A DNA stretch of 64,000 nt from contig NZ_CP013002.1 of the NCBI RefSeq assembly GCF_001414055.1, forward strand, positions 576,501-640,500, given 5' to 3'. Position 1 is the stretch's first letter; each line of letters opens with the position of its first letter. The DNA is from Caulobacter henricii (lineage in GTDB: Bacteria > Pseudomonadota > Alphaproteobacteria > Caulobacterales > Caulobacteraceae). Below are positions 33,949 to 43,034 of this stretch, in pieces. The notes beneath the pieces are model-generated. The model was not told the origin of the DNA. It was given only the letters and a program-made list of their open reading frames with translations, and did not search any database. The translations under genes were made by a program, and so were the position numbers.

Positions 33949-36531
33949 TTGAGACGATTTCTGGCCTCTGTCGTTTTCTTCGGGAGCCTGGCCGCTTGCG
34001 CCGGCGCCTGGGCGACGGATCGTGCCCCGTCGACGATGGCGGTCCGGCTTGAGCAGCTGAACAATAGCATCGGGGCCCATCAGGTCCGCCGGCCGCCGCG
34101 TGACAACGAGGATATTGAGCTGGCTGGGCAGAAGGCCTTGCGCCTGAAGGGGCCCGAGCGCCTCTACGGCCTGTGGCGCGTGATCTACGCCTACAAGAGC
34201 AGTCAGATCCGGCGCGCTTTCGACAGCTGGATCGCCAAGACCCGTCTGGCGGCCCGGCGCGACAATGACGCGCCGCTGCTGGCCCTGGCCGATTTGATGG
34301 TCCTGACCTACAGCAATGAGACCGGCGGTTTCGAGGCCTTTTCCGAAGCCGACTGGAAGCGGCTGCTGGGCCATCCGTCGCAGGATGTCCGCATGATGAC
34401 CGGCATTGAGCGGGTGCGTCATCTGGGCCAGACCGGAGACTGGTCGGAAGCCGCGCGCCTGGCCGCCAATCTGAGCGTGGAGATCGAGCTCCGCGGCGAG
34501 ATCGCCCGTCCCCTGCTGGCCGAAGTCCATCAGGTGCATTCCTATACGCTGGCCGACATCGGCGACAAGGAAGGGGCCCTGGAGCGCATGGCGGAGGCCG
34601 CCGCCCTCGACGAGCGCGACGCCTTCTACATGCGCAAGATCGAACGGGTCTACGATATCGCCTTCACCGCCGTTGAGGTCGGCGAGATCGACGCGGCCGA
34701 ACGGTTCGCCAAGCTGCATCACCAGATGACCTGGGCCAGTGGCGACCCTGGCCTGAGGGCCTGGGACCGGTTTCTCTGCGCGCTCGTCGCCGAGGCCCGC
34801 GAGTCGCCGAAGGGCGTTCTGGCCTGCTTGCCGGAAATGACGGCCGCCCTGGCCAATCCCGACAGCCGACTGCTCGTTGTGATGTTGAAAAGGCGGCTTC
34901 TGGCCCGGGCCATGGTGGGCGATGCCGCTGGGGCGCGTTCCGACCTCGCCCGTCTGCGTGCCGTGCCGACAAGCCTCTCCGCACGCGATCCGCAGATTGA
35001 GCAGCTGGCCGAGGCCTATATCGACCAGGCCGAAGGTCGCAGCCGGGAGGCGTTCCTGAAGCTGGATGCCTGGCAACGCCGGGATCGGGCCGAAAGCGAC
35101 AAGGCCCATACCCACAGCGTGGCCGAAATGTCGGCGGCGCTTGAGAGCGAGCTGCGCGCCAAGCGCGACGAAAGCCGTCGTCTGGCGGCCGAGGTCGAGC
35201 TCAACCGCCGCCTGGCCCAGGCGTCCGGCGTGATCGCATTGCTGCTGTCCCTGCTGTTCCTGGGCGGCGGCACCTGGGCCTATAATCAGCGCCGTGTCTC
35301 CCGGTCGCTGCGCGAGGCCCAGGCCAGGGCCGAGTCCGCCAACCAGGCCAAGTCGTCCTTCCTGGCGGTGATGAGCCACGAGCTGCGCACGCCCTTGAAT
35401 GGCATGCTCGGTCTGGCCCAGTCGCTGCGCTCGGAAGACCTGACACCGGGCCAGCGCGAGCAGATCGAACTGATCCTGGATTCGGGCGATACCTTGCTGG
35501 TGCTGCTCAACGACATCCTCGACCTGTCCAAGATCGAGGCGGGAAAGCTCGAGATCGCTCCGACCGCAGGCGACCTGACGGTGGTCTGTGCCCGGCTGAT
35601 CGGCGGCTATCAGCCGACGGCGCGGGAGAAGGGCATCGACCTCGTCTTCCGGGTCGACGGCCCGCCGCCGGGACCCTTGCTGTTCGATGCGGTTCGTCTG
35701 CGCCAATGCCTGACCAATCTGGTCTCAAACGCCCTGAAGTTTACCAATGCCGGCCGGGTGGAGGTGGCGCTGTCCTGCGGCCTGGATGAGGCCACGGGCC
35801 GCCAGAGCATTGGCCTTAGGGTCAGCGACACCGGCATCGGCATGAGCGAAGCCACCCTGGCCAAGCTGTTCAGCGCCTTTACCCAGGCGGATGCCTCCAC
35901 CACGCGCAACTTCGGCGGCACGGGTCTGGGTCTGAACATCACAAGGCGGCTGGTAGAATTGATGGGCGGCGACATCCAGGTTGAGAGCCGCGAGGGGGAA
36001 GGCTCGGTCTTCACCATCCGGATGCTGCTCGACGCCGGCGCGCCCGACAGCCTGCCGGCTCCCGAACCCGGCGCGCCCGAGGATGTTCTGCAACCGGCCT
36101 TTGCCGCCCTGCAGGGGCGGCGGGTTCTGGTCGTTGACGACCACCCGATCAATCGCCGCGTGATTCGCCTGTTCCTGGCCCCGCTGGAGTGTGACCTGAT
36201 CGAGGCCGAAGACGGTCGCCAGGCGCTCGCGGCGCTCGAGGCCGGTCCGGTCGACATCGTTCTGATGGACATCAACATGCCGGTGATGGACGGTCTGGAG
36301 GCCACCCGCCGGCTGCGCGCCGATCCACGCTTTGAACGCCTGCCCGTGATCGCCCTGACGGCGGACGTCCTGTCGGCCCAGATCAAGACCTGTCTGGCCG
36401 CCGGGGTCGACGCCCATGTCGCCAAGCCCATCGATCTGCGGAACCTGCTTTCGGTGATGGACCAGGTTCTGTCGGCCCGCCTGGTGGCCAGCCGACCGGT
36501 CAGGCAGGACGCGGCACCTCAAACCGCATGA
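33949..36531 (+). CDS. Hybrid sensor histidine kinase/response regulator
   Basis: 860 residues from TTG at 33949, supported by AAGGAG five bases upstream; a TTG at 33916 lacks this. Signal-like N-terminus (RRFLASVVFFGSLAACAGAWA), then a ~370-residue helical periplasmic sensor of TPR character, one membrane segment (GVIALLLSLLFLGGGTWAY), a coiled coil, and HisKA with the phospho-His in FLAVMSHELRTPLNG. HATPase N, G1 and G2 boxes are present (NLVSNALKFT, DTGIGM, GTGLGL). The C-terminal receiver starts RRVLVVDDHPINRR with phospho-Asp in IVLMDINMPVMDG. Lacks an Hpt domain. The stimulus is unknown. Its 3' end overlaps the convergent GNAT gene by 32 bases. Confidence 0.93.
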   Translation: MRRFLASVVFFGSLAACAGAWATDRAPSTMAVRLEQLNNSIGAHQVRRPPRDNEDIELAGQKALRLKGPERLYGLWRVIYAYKSSQIRRAFDSWIAKTRLAARRDNDAPLLALADLMVLTYSNETGGFEAFSEADWKRLLGHPSQDVRMMTGIERVRHLGQTGDWSEAARLAANLSVEIELRGEIARPLLAEVHQVHSYTLADIGDKEGALERMAEAAALDERDAFYMRKIERVYDIAFTAVEVGEIDAAERFAKLHHQMTWASGDPGLRAWDRFLCALVAEARESPKGVLACLPEMTAALANPDSRLLVVMLKRRLLARAMVGDAAGARSDLARLRAVPTSLSARDPQIEQLAEAYIDQAEGRSREAFLKLDAWQRRDRAESDKAHTHSVAEMSAALESELRAKRDESRRLAAEVELNRRLAQASGVIALLLSLLFLGGGTWAYNQRRVSRSLREAQARAESANQAKSSFLAVMSHELRTPLNGMLGLAQSLRSEDLTPGQREQIELILDSGDTLLVLLNDILDLSKIEAGKLEIAPTAGDLTVVCARLIGGYQPTAREKGIDLVFRVDGPPPGPLLFDAVRLRQCLTNLVSNALKFTNAGRVEVALSCGLDEATGRQSIGLRVSDTGIGMSEATLAKLFSAFTQADASTTRNFGGTGLGLNITRRLVELMGGDIQVESREGEGSVFTIRMLLDAGAPDSLPAPEPGAPEDVLQPAFAALQGRRVLVVDDHPINRRVIRLFLAPLECDLIEAEDGRQALAALEAGPVDIVLMDINMPVMDGLEATRRLRADPRFERLPVIALTADVLSAQIKTCLAAGVDAHVAKPIDLRNLLSVMDQVLSARLVASRPVRQDAAPQTA

Positions 36532-37033
36532 TCTGACCCTGGTCCGGGTCCATATGGCCGCCCACATGGCTAAAGCCGCATCGCATCAGTACCTTCTGGG
36601 AGGCGACCAGGGCCGGTAAGGTCTCGGCCGTCACCACGGCGACCCGAGGGTCACGGAAGGCGCGGGCCACCAGCAGGCCTGCGGCCTCGACGCCGAAACC
36701 CTTGCGATGCTCGGCCTCGACGATCGAATAGCCGATCTCGACCTCACCCCACAGATTGGGCGGGCCCTTGTAGCCGCAGACCCCGACCAGTCGCCCCTGG
36801 CCGATGACGTACCAGGAGACATAGCCCGGTTCGTCCGGATTCTGGGCCAGCAGGTCGCTCATCCAGCTGCGGGTGGCGGCGTCATTGTGCTCGGGCGGCC
36901 AGGAGGCGGGCGGGGCGACCCCAAGGCAGCTGGCGATCGCCTCGCCGCCCATGTCCTCGGCCTGAATCATCTCCGAGGTCGCGCAGATCAGCGAGACACT
37001 TCGGCCCTGTTCCATGAGCGGCGATTCGGTCAT
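36500..37033 (-). CDS. GNAT-family N-acetyltransferase
   Basis: 177 residues, RimJ-type GNAT fold. VEIGYSIVEAEHRKGFGVEAAGLLVARAF supplies the acetyl-CoA loop (H-R-K-G-F-G), and the C-terminal VLMRCGFSHVGG strand is typical. Substrate unknown: an amino group of a protein or small molecule. The start codon overlaps the stop of the upstream aminotransferase (ATGA), indicating coupled translation. Its end overlaps the histidine kinase gene on the opposite strand. Confidence 0.88.
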   Translation of the reverse strand: MTESPLMEQGRSVSLICATSEMIQAEDMGGEAIASCLGVAPPASWPPEHNDAATRSWMSDLLAQNPDEPGYVSWYVIGQGRLVGVCGYKGPPNLWGEVEIGYSIVEAEHRKGFGVEAAGLLVARAFRDPRVAVVTAETLPALVASQKVLMRCGFSHVGGHMDPDQGQIMRFEVPRPA

Positions 37034-38199
37034 GCGTCCTGTCTTTCTAAAGCCTGCCGGGCGCGGGCCATGCGGGCGACCGCCTCGTCGAGCGTCTGGT
37101 CAGACTTGGCAAAGCATAGACGGGCAATGTGTTGCACCGGTGTCTCGGCATAGAAGGCCGAGACGGGGATGGCCGCGACGCCGTGTTCGCGCACCAGCCT
37201 CAGACAGAAGTCGCGATCATTCAGGGTCAGGCCCGAGGCGCGCAGGTCGATATTGAGAAAATAGGTGCCGGCGCTGGGCAGGACAGCGAAGCCCGCAGCC
37301 ACAAGGCCGGCAGAAAGCCGGTCGCGGGAGGCCTGCAGACCCGCCGGCATGGCCGTGAACCAGTCGCGGTGATGGTCCAGCCCCCAGGCCACGGCGGCCT
37401 GAAGGTTGGGCGGTGTGGTAAAGGTCAGGAACTGGTGGGCCGCAGCGAGAGCCCGGGTCAGGGGCGGTGCCGCGCACAGGAACCCGACCTTCCACCCTGT
37501 CATACCAAAAAGTTTTCCCGCCGAGCCGATCTTGACCGTCCGCTCGCGCATGCCGGGCAAGTCCATCAGTGAGCGGTGGCGACGGCCGTCAAAGGTCACC
37601 GCTTCCCAGACCTCGTCGCAGACGGCGATGGCATCATGGGCCACGCAGAACTCCGCCAGCAGGGCCAGGTCCTCATCGGGCACCACGGTTCCGGCCGGGT
37701 TGAGCGGGCTGTTGAGCACCACCATCCGGGTCCGGGGCGTGAAGGCGGCCTCCAGCATGGCGCGGTCGAAGCGCCAGTGCGGCGGCTCAAGGCGCACCAG
37801 CCGGGGCACGCCGCCTGCCCGGCGGATCAGTGGCAGATAGGCATCGTAGAGGGGCTGAAACAGCACCACCTCATCTCCGGGCGAGATCAGCGAAAAGAAG
37901 GCGGCTGCCAGGGCTTCGGTCGCGCCCGAGGTGACGGTGATCTCGCTCTCGTCCAGGTCCAGACCCTGGGACAGGCGGTAGTGCTGGGCCACGGCGCGGC
38001 GCAGTTCGGGCAGGCCCCGCATCGGCGGATACTGGTTGGAGCCCGTCATCAGGGCCTCGGCGGCCCTGGCGCGCACCGGCTCGGGGCCAGCATCGTCCGG
38101 AAAGCCCTGACCCAGATTGATCGCGCCCAGTTCGCGCGCCAGTCCGCTCATCTCCTCGAAGATGGTGGTGGGCAGGTTTTCGAAGACGGGATGGACCAT
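37030..38199 (-). CDS. Class I/II PLP-dependent aminotransferase
   Basis: 389 residues from the ATG at 38199; the longer frame is antisense to the upstream GNAT. Fold-type I aminotransferase: INLGQGFPDDAGP, VTSGATEALAAAFFSL, LNSPLNPAGTV, CDEVWEAVTFDG, and the Schiff-base lysine in SAGKLFGMTGWKVGF. This set resembles the kynurenine-oxoglutarate/methionine aminotransferase and DapC-like group. It transfers an amino group between an amino acid and a 2-oxoacid. Specificity not determinable. Followed by a coupled GNAT gene. Confidence 0.9.
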   Translation of the reverse strand: MVHPVFENLPTTIFEEMSGLARELGAINLGQGFPDDAGPEPVRARAAEALMTGSNQYPPMRGLPELRRAVAQHYRLSQGLDLDESEITVTSGATEALAAAFFSLISPGDEVVLFQPLYDAYLPLIRRAGGVPRLVRLEPPHWRFDRAMLEAAFTPRTRMVVLNSPLNPAGTVVPDEDLALLAEFCVAHDAIAVCDEVWEAVTFDGRRHRSLMDLPGMRERTVKIGSAGKLFGMTGWKVGFLCAAPPLTRALAAAHQFLTFTTPPNLQAAVAWGLDHHRDWFTAMPAGLQASRDRLSAGLVAAGFAVLPSAGTYFLNIDLRASGLTLNDRDFCLRLVREHGVAAIPVSAFYAETPVQHIARLCFAKSDQTLDEAVARMARARQALERQDA

Positions 38200-38250
38200 G
38201 ATCGGGGTTTGCCTGTTGCCTGGAGTGTCTGATCGCACATTATCGCGTCC

Positions 38251-38706
38251 ATGCGCATCCTGCCCTTTGAAGCCCGACATGCCGACGCCTGGCGCGACCT
38301 GAATGTCGCCTGGATCTCCAGATATTTCACGATGGAGGCCAAGGACCATGAGGCGCTGAACGATCCAGTCGGCAAGATCCTCGACAAGGGTGGCCACATC
38401 CTGATGGCCGAGACCGACGAGGGCGAGATCATCGGCTGCGTCGGCCTGATCCTGCTGGAGGACGGTGGGTTCGAGGTGGCCAAGATGACTGTCACCGAGC
38501 AGGCGAGGGGGACGGGGCTGGGCAGGCTGCTGATGCAGGCCTGTATCGACAAGGCCGAGGCCCTGGGCGCGCCCCGGCTCTATCTGGAGACCAATTCCAG
38601 CCTCGCCCCGGCGCTCGGGCTCTATCGGGCGATGGGGTTTGTCGATCTGCCCCATCGCGACACGTCGTATGCGCGGGCCGATGTGTTCATGGAACGGCGG
38701 GTTTAG
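38251..38706 (+). CDS. GNAT-family N-acetyltransferase
   Basis: 151 residues. Acetyl-CoA-binding motif VTEQARGTGLGRLLMQACIDKA (R-x-x-G-x-G), followed by LYLETNSSLAPALGLYRAMGFVDLP, the hallmark GNAT C-terminal block. Substrate unknown. Divergent from the aminotransferase with only 51 bases between starts, so the two promoters overlap. Confidence 0.9.
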   Translation: MRILPFEARHADAWRDLNVAWISRYFTMEAKDHEALNDPVGKILDKGGHILMAETDEGEIIGCVGLILLEDGGFEVAKMTVTEQARGTGLGRLLMQACIDKAEALGAPRLYLETNSSLAPALGLYRAMGFVDLPHRDTSYARADVFMERRV

Positions 38707-38906
38707 GGGCCATTCTTCGCCGGGCTGACAGCGGACATTCTTGAGGTCAGGTCAGGGTGGAAAGAGCACTTTCGGGTTTCAAGGAGCCAAGTTGTTTCCC
38801 AACTAGGCCCTGACGCAGAAGCAGCGTCCGATTTTGGTCGATGTAGGTCGATCGCATCAACATTCGCCCCTATTGCTCCCAACGCCAAGGTCAGTTAGGC
38901 CACACA

Positions 38907-39743
38907 ATGCTCGACATCACGCGCGCCTATGGTCTCAACTTCCTTTATCCTGAAGGCGATGACTCTGTGGGTCAGATGCTCAGGGACTATGGCGAGTTCG
39001 CTCCGGCTGAGCTTGGCTTCATCGCTCAGTGCCTGAGTGCATGTGAGAGCGAAGGTACGTTTCTCGACATCGGTGCCAACATCGGCGCCATCTGCTTGCC
39101 GCTTGCCACTGGCCGGGACACTTGGCGCTTCATTGCGGTGGAGGGGCATCGAGGCCTAGCGCAAGTCCTCTCCGCGAACGCGTTCGCCAATGGCCGCTAC
39201 AATGTCGAGGTCCACAACGCCGTGGTCGGAGCGGCTGAGGGGCTGATCGACTTTCCGGCCCTGAGCCTAAAAGAGACTGGCAATTTCGGTATCGTAGGTC
39301 TCCACATGGAGCAGCAGTACCAAACCGAGCGGGCACGGATGACAACCATCGACGCCCTCGCGCCCAGCAATACCCGGTTCATTAAGGTCGACGTCGAGGG
39401 TCACGAGGCCGAGGTGCTTAGGGGGGCTGAACAAACCTTACACGTTACCCGGCCGATCTGGCTGCTGGAGGCCAACGTCAAGCACGAGAAGGCCCATCAG
39501 GAAATGCGCTCAGTGCTTTTTAGCGCAGGGTACGATCTTTACTGGTTCTACTCACCCTTCGTCAGCTTGAACGCCCCCAGTAAGAAGTCGGCGGTGCCTC
39601 CACGCAGGAAGGGTGACTTTTCCGTTGTGGCGCTACCTAAGGGGACCGCAAACCTCTGGGAGCTTCCCAAAGTCGCTGACGCCGTAGAACCACTGCCAAC
39701 CTTGGTAAGCCTGTTTCCCTATCTGCAGCGGTTCGGCTACTAG
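38907..39743 (+). CDS. FkbM-family methyltransferase
   Basis: 278 residues. SAM-binding start FLDIGANIGAICLPLA, the FIAVEGH acidic strand, and the FIKVDVEGHEAEVLRGA block define the FkbM family. Members O-methylate sugars of surface polysaccharides or natural products. Base and codon use (TTA, AGT, ACA and frequent A/T third bases) differ from the neighbours, and the flanks on both sides are gene-poor, suggesting acquisition by transfer. No glycosyltransferase genes lie nearby, so the target is unclear. The ribosome binding site is weak. Confidence 0.88.
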   Translation: MLDITRAYGLNFLYPEGDDSVGQMLRDYGEFAPAELGFIAQCLSACESEGTFLDIGANIGAICLPLATGRDTWRFIAVEGHRGLAQVLSANAFANGRYNVEVHNAVVGAAEGLIDFPALSLKETGNFGIVGLHMEQQYQTERARMTTIDALAPSNTRFIKVDVEGHEAEVLRGAEQTLHVTRPIWLLEANVKHEKAHQEMRSVLFSAGYDLYWFYSPFVSLNAPSKKSAVPPRRKGDFSVVALPKGTANLWELPKVADAVEPLPTLVSLFPYLQRFGY

Positions 39744-40096
39744 CCCCAACCGCTAGGCATTAGCCGGTTATTGAGCGGCGCGCGGCGGACCTTCCATTGC
39801 GTCCCCTTCTCGGCAGATAGCCTCAATTGCCCCGACGCTAAGTCCGAGTTCTCCTAGGGCCGGGTGAGGTTATTTGCCCTCAAGCGAGAAGGCAGCTTCC
39901 TTCACCACCTAAAGCCGGAGCGCCTGACGGCCGCTAAGGGTCGAAATTCCCGCCGCGCATTTCGCCGGCCCGCGGACGCGCTAGCGTCACAGAGCGTTGA
40001 AAGTGTCGCTAGAGTGGACCGACACGCCACCTCCAACGCAACCTTCACCGCAGCTCACGCATTCCGGAGGCTCAACAGAGCTTTCGGGAGATATTC
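39744..40096. other. Gene-free intergenic region
   Basis: About 350 bases. A frame at 39864-40100 lacks family resemblance and a ribosome site. Composition remains mixed like the preceding FkbM gene until about 40000. GGGAG before 40097 serves the next gene. Nothing else recognised. Confidence 0.5.
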
Positions 40097-40345
40097 ATGA
40101 GCGGCGTAGGCCTCATCGGCGCGATCATTATCGGCATTCTGGCCGGCTGGATCGCCGAACAGATCATGAAGCGCAACCACGGTCTGCTGACCAATCTGGT
40201 GGTCGGTGTGGTCGGCTCATTCCTCGGGGCCTTCGCCGCCAGTGCTCTGGGCATAGCCTGGGGCGGGTTCATCGGCAGCCTGCTGATCTCGACCCTCGGC
40301 GCGATCCTGCTCCTGGCCCTGCTAGGTCTGATCAAGAAAAGCTAG
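40097..40345 (+). CDS. GlsB/YeaQ/YmgE-family stress-associated membrane protein
   Basis: 82 residues, three short membrane segments rich in Gly: GLIGAIIIGILAGWIAEQIMKRNHG, TNLVVGVVGSFLGAFAA and GGFIGSLLISTLGAILLLALLGLI. This is the transglycosylase-associated (YeaQ/YmgE) family pattern. Small inner-membrane proteins of this family are often stress-induced, but their biochemical role is not settled. GGGAG lies six bases before the ATG. Monocistronic. Confidence 0.9.
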   Translation: MSGVGLIGAIIIGILAGWIAEQIMKRNHGLLTNLVVGVVGSFLGAFAASALGIAWGGFIGSLLISTLGAILLLALLGLIKKS

Positions 40346-40362
40346 GCTCAGAACATCCGCTT

Positions 40363-40385
40363 TCCCCCGCGAAGGCCGGGGCGAT
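40363..40385. repeat. Short GC-rich intergenic palindrome
   Basis: CCCCCGCGAAGGCCGGGG, related to the pair at 15051-15180. Lies between the convergent YeaQ-like and GGDEF-EAL genes. Confidence 0.55.
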
Positions 40386-40398
40386 CGGATTCCAGGCG

Positions 40399-42828
40399 TT
40401 ACGCCGACGCGCTGTTCGCAGCGTCTTCCGCCTCGGCCGCCTCGACGCTTTCGCGGCGCATGCGGCGGGCCAGATCGCTGATCAGGAAGTTGGGGATGTC
40501 GCCGACCGGCATGGGGCGTCCAAACAGGAAGCCCTGGAAATGGTCGCAGTGCATCTCGCCCAGCATCCGCGCCTGATCGGCGGTCTCGACCCCCTCGGCC
40601 GTGACCTGCAGCTTCAGGGTCTGGCCGAGCAGGGTGATGGTGCGGACGATGTCGGTGATGGCGGAATTGTCGCTCATCTCGGCCACGAACGAGCGGTCCA
40701 GCTTGATCTTGTCGAACGGGAACCGCCAGAGATAGGCGAGGCTGGAATAGCCGGTGCCGAAGTCGTCCATGGCGATCTTCACGCCGAGGACCTTCAGGGC
40801 CGCCAGCTGGTCCATGGTCCGGGCCGTGTCCTGCAGCAGCAGGCCCTCGGTGATCTCCAGCTCCAGCCGGGCCGGATCCAGGCCCGAGAGTTCCAGGGCG
40901 TGCGCCACCTGGCCAACCAGGTCGCCGGAGGCAAACTGGTTGGGCGACAGATTGACAGCGACGGTCAGCGAGGTGGGCCAAGACGCGGCCTGTCTGCAGG
41001 CCTCGTTGAGGACCCATTCGCCGATCTTGCCGATCAGGCCCCATTGCTCGGCGCATTCGATGAAGTCATTGGGGGGCACAAGGCCGCGTCGTGGATGCTG
41101 CCAGCGAAGCAGGGCCTCGAAACCTGTGATCTCGTGCTCGCGGCTGCCGATCAGCGGCTGGAAAAACAGCTTCAGCTCGTCATTGGCCAGGGCGGCCCGG
41201 AGATCCATCTCAAGCGCCCGGCGTTCCTGGGCCCAGACGTCCATCGACATCTCGAAGAAGCGATAGGCCCCGCGGCCGTCACCCTTGGCGCGATAGAGCG
41301 CCAGGTCGGCATTCTTCAGCAGGCTGTCGGGATCGGCGGCATCGGACGGGGCCATGGCGATGCCGATGCTGGCCCCGATGAGGACATTGTGGCCCTTGAT
41401 TTCATAGGGCTGGGAGAGGGTCTCGACGATGGTGCGCGACAGGTTCCCGAGGGATTCCGGCAAGGGCGCGGGGGCGACCACGACCGCGAATTCGTCACCG
41501 CCGAGGCGGGCGACGAAGCCGGCCTCACCAATGCACTGACGCAGGCGCTCGGCGACCGCGACCAGCAGAGCGTCGCCCACCGGATGGCCCAGGCTGTCAT
41601 TGACGCCCTTGAAAAAGTCCAGGTCCAGGCAAAGCACGGCGCAGCCGCCGCCGGTCTCGGGGTTGGGGTCTTCGGAGCCGTGGTCGTGCCAGGCCTGGCT
41701 CAGCGCCTGCAGGAAGGACAGGCGGTTGGGCAGCTGGGTCAGGACATCGAAATGGGCCAGGCGCGAGATGCGGGCCTGGGCCTCGCGCGCAGCGGTCACG
41801 TCTGCGCCGACCCCGCGAAAGCCGGTAAAGCCGCCGCTCATGTCATGGATCGGCTTGGCGCTGATCGACCACCAGCGGGTCTCGGTCTGGACCTGGAGCG
41901 AAACGATCACGTCCCGGAAGGTCTTCTGTTCGCTGAACAGCACAGCCAGGGACGCGACAGGCCCGGCCGGGCTCTCGGCGGCGGCACCGCAAAGCGAGGC
42001 CAGGGGGCAACCGATCAGGGCGGAGCGGTCCGCGCCGGCGGCGGCGGCCATCCGGTCGGACACATAGGTCAGGGCGCCCTGGGCGTCGATTTCCCAGAGC
42101 CAGTCGCTGGCCCCTTCCTCGAAATCACTGAGCAGGAGGCTGACCACCTGCTTCTGGCGCTCCAGTTCCTCACCGGCGACCAGGCGTTCGGCAAAGACCT
42201 TGGCGTGCGACAGGCACGACAGGCTGATGACCAGGTAGCAGAAGATCAGAAGCCCGGCTAAGGCCAGCAGGATCGGGTCGCCGCTGCGCAGCAGCACATA
42301 GAGCGAGCCCAGGACCATCGGGGTCGAATAGGCGATTGCGGCCTGGGGCAGGGCCAGCATGGCGAAGCCACCGCAGCCGATCATGCCGGCAATGACGGCG
42401 GCGATCATCATCCGCATCTGGACGCTGGCCGTGTCGCCGTCCATGGCCAGGATCGGCAGGATGCCCCAAAGGCAGCCCAGCAGGCCGGCCTGGGTCGCGA
42501 TCCGGCGCAGACCGCGCTCCGATACGGTGAACTTGCCGGCCTTGCGTCTTTGGGCGGAGAGCCAGCCCCTCAGGCCCAGCAGGCCGTAGCTGATCACCAG
42601 GGCTGACCAGACCAAGAGGGCGTCGCGATGGGGACCGGTCGAGCCGGCCAGGCAGACCAGCATGGCGATGAGGATGTTGGCCCCCATCATGATGGGGGTC
42701 AGGCGCAGGATGCTGCTCAGCTGCTCCAGCCGGATCCGGCCGGCCATGTCGTCAGGCACGGTCGGCAGCAGGCCCAGGATCGTGCTGCGCCCCCGGCTGA
42801 TGATCGAGTTTGCGACGGCGTTGCGCAA
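40399..42828 (-). CDS. PAS-GGDEF-EAL membrane protein (c-di-GMP turnover)
   Basis: 809 residues. About five membrane helices (residues 35-205) precede a PAS-like region (DWLWEIDAQGALTYVSDR). The diguanylate cyclase domain keeps RLGGDEFAVVV, and the phosphodiesterase domain keeps FEALLRWQHP, ELEITEGLLL, AMDDFGTGYSSL and KLDRSFV, so both active sites look intact. It makes and/or degrades cyclic di-GMP, which controls motility, stalk and cell-cycle functions in this group. The PAS and membrane parts presumably decide which activity dominates. Monocistronic; ends close to a convergent small gene. Confidence 0.93.
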   Translation of the reverse strand: MRNAVANSIISRGRSTILGLLPTVPDDMAGRIRLEQLSSILRLTPIMMGANILIAMLVCLAGSTGPHRDALLVWSALVISYGLLGLRGWLSAQRRKAGKFTVSERGLRRIATQAGLLGCLWGILPILAMDGDTASVQMRMMIAAVIAGMIGCGGFAMLALPQAAIAYSTPMVLGSLYVLLRSGDPILLALAGLLIFCYLVISLSCLSHAKVFAERLVAGEELERQKQVVSLLLSDFEEGASDWLWEIDAQGALTYVSDRMAAAAGADRSALIGCPLASLCGAAAESPAGPVASLAVLFSEQKTFRDVIVSLQVQTETRWWSISAKPIHDMSGGFTGFRGVGADVTAAREAQARISRLAHFDVLTQLPNRLSFLQALSQAWHDHGSEDPNPETGGGCAVLCLDLDFFKGVNDSLGHPVGDALLVAVAERLRQCIGEAGFVARLGGDEFAVVVAPAPLPESLGNLSRTIVETLSQPYEIKGHNVLIGASIGIAMAPSDAADPDSLLKNADLALYRAKGDGRGAYRFFEMSMDVWAQERRALEMDLRAALANDELKLFFQPLIGSREHEITGFEALLRWQHPRRGLVPPNDFIECAEQWGLIGKIGEWVLNEACRQAASWPTSLTVAVNLSPNQFASGDLVGQVAHALELSGLDPARLELEITEGLLLQDTARTMDQLAALKVLGVKIAMDDFGTGYSSLAYLWRFPFDKIKLDRSFVAEMSDNSAITDIVRTITLLGQTLKLQVTAEGVETADQARMLGEMHCDHFQGFLFGRPMPVGDIPNFLISDLARRMRRESVEAAEAEDAANSASA

Positions 42829-42978
42829 AGGGCGATGGTCCTGGTCTCTTCAGGACGGCGACGTCCCCCGGACACCCTGCCGGTGTTTGGTGAACTGACG
42901 GTTAAGCCTGTTTCGTCGCGGGAACAGGGCCTGGTTCCGCGACACTATGACCGTCGACGGATCTTGGTTGCGGCAAAC

Positions 42979-43010
42979 AAAAAGGCCGCCGTCCCGAGGG
43001 GCGGCGGCCT
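42979..43010 (-). terminator. Rho-independent terminator of typA
   Basis: 9-bp stem 42983-42991 with 43002-43010 and a T-run on the minus strand, 25 bases after the typA stop. Confidence 0.85.
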
Positions 43011-43034
43011 GTTCTGTCTCGTGGACCAGAAGTC

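Noticed and set aside
33892..35706. 604-codon minus-strand frame
   Set aside because: Antisense to the hybrid histidine kinase, His/Gly/Gln-rich shadow translation.
39997..42261. 754-codon plus-strand frame
   Set aside because: Mostly antisense to the GGDEF-EAL gene; the true plus gene here is the 82-residue YeaQ-like protein in another frame.
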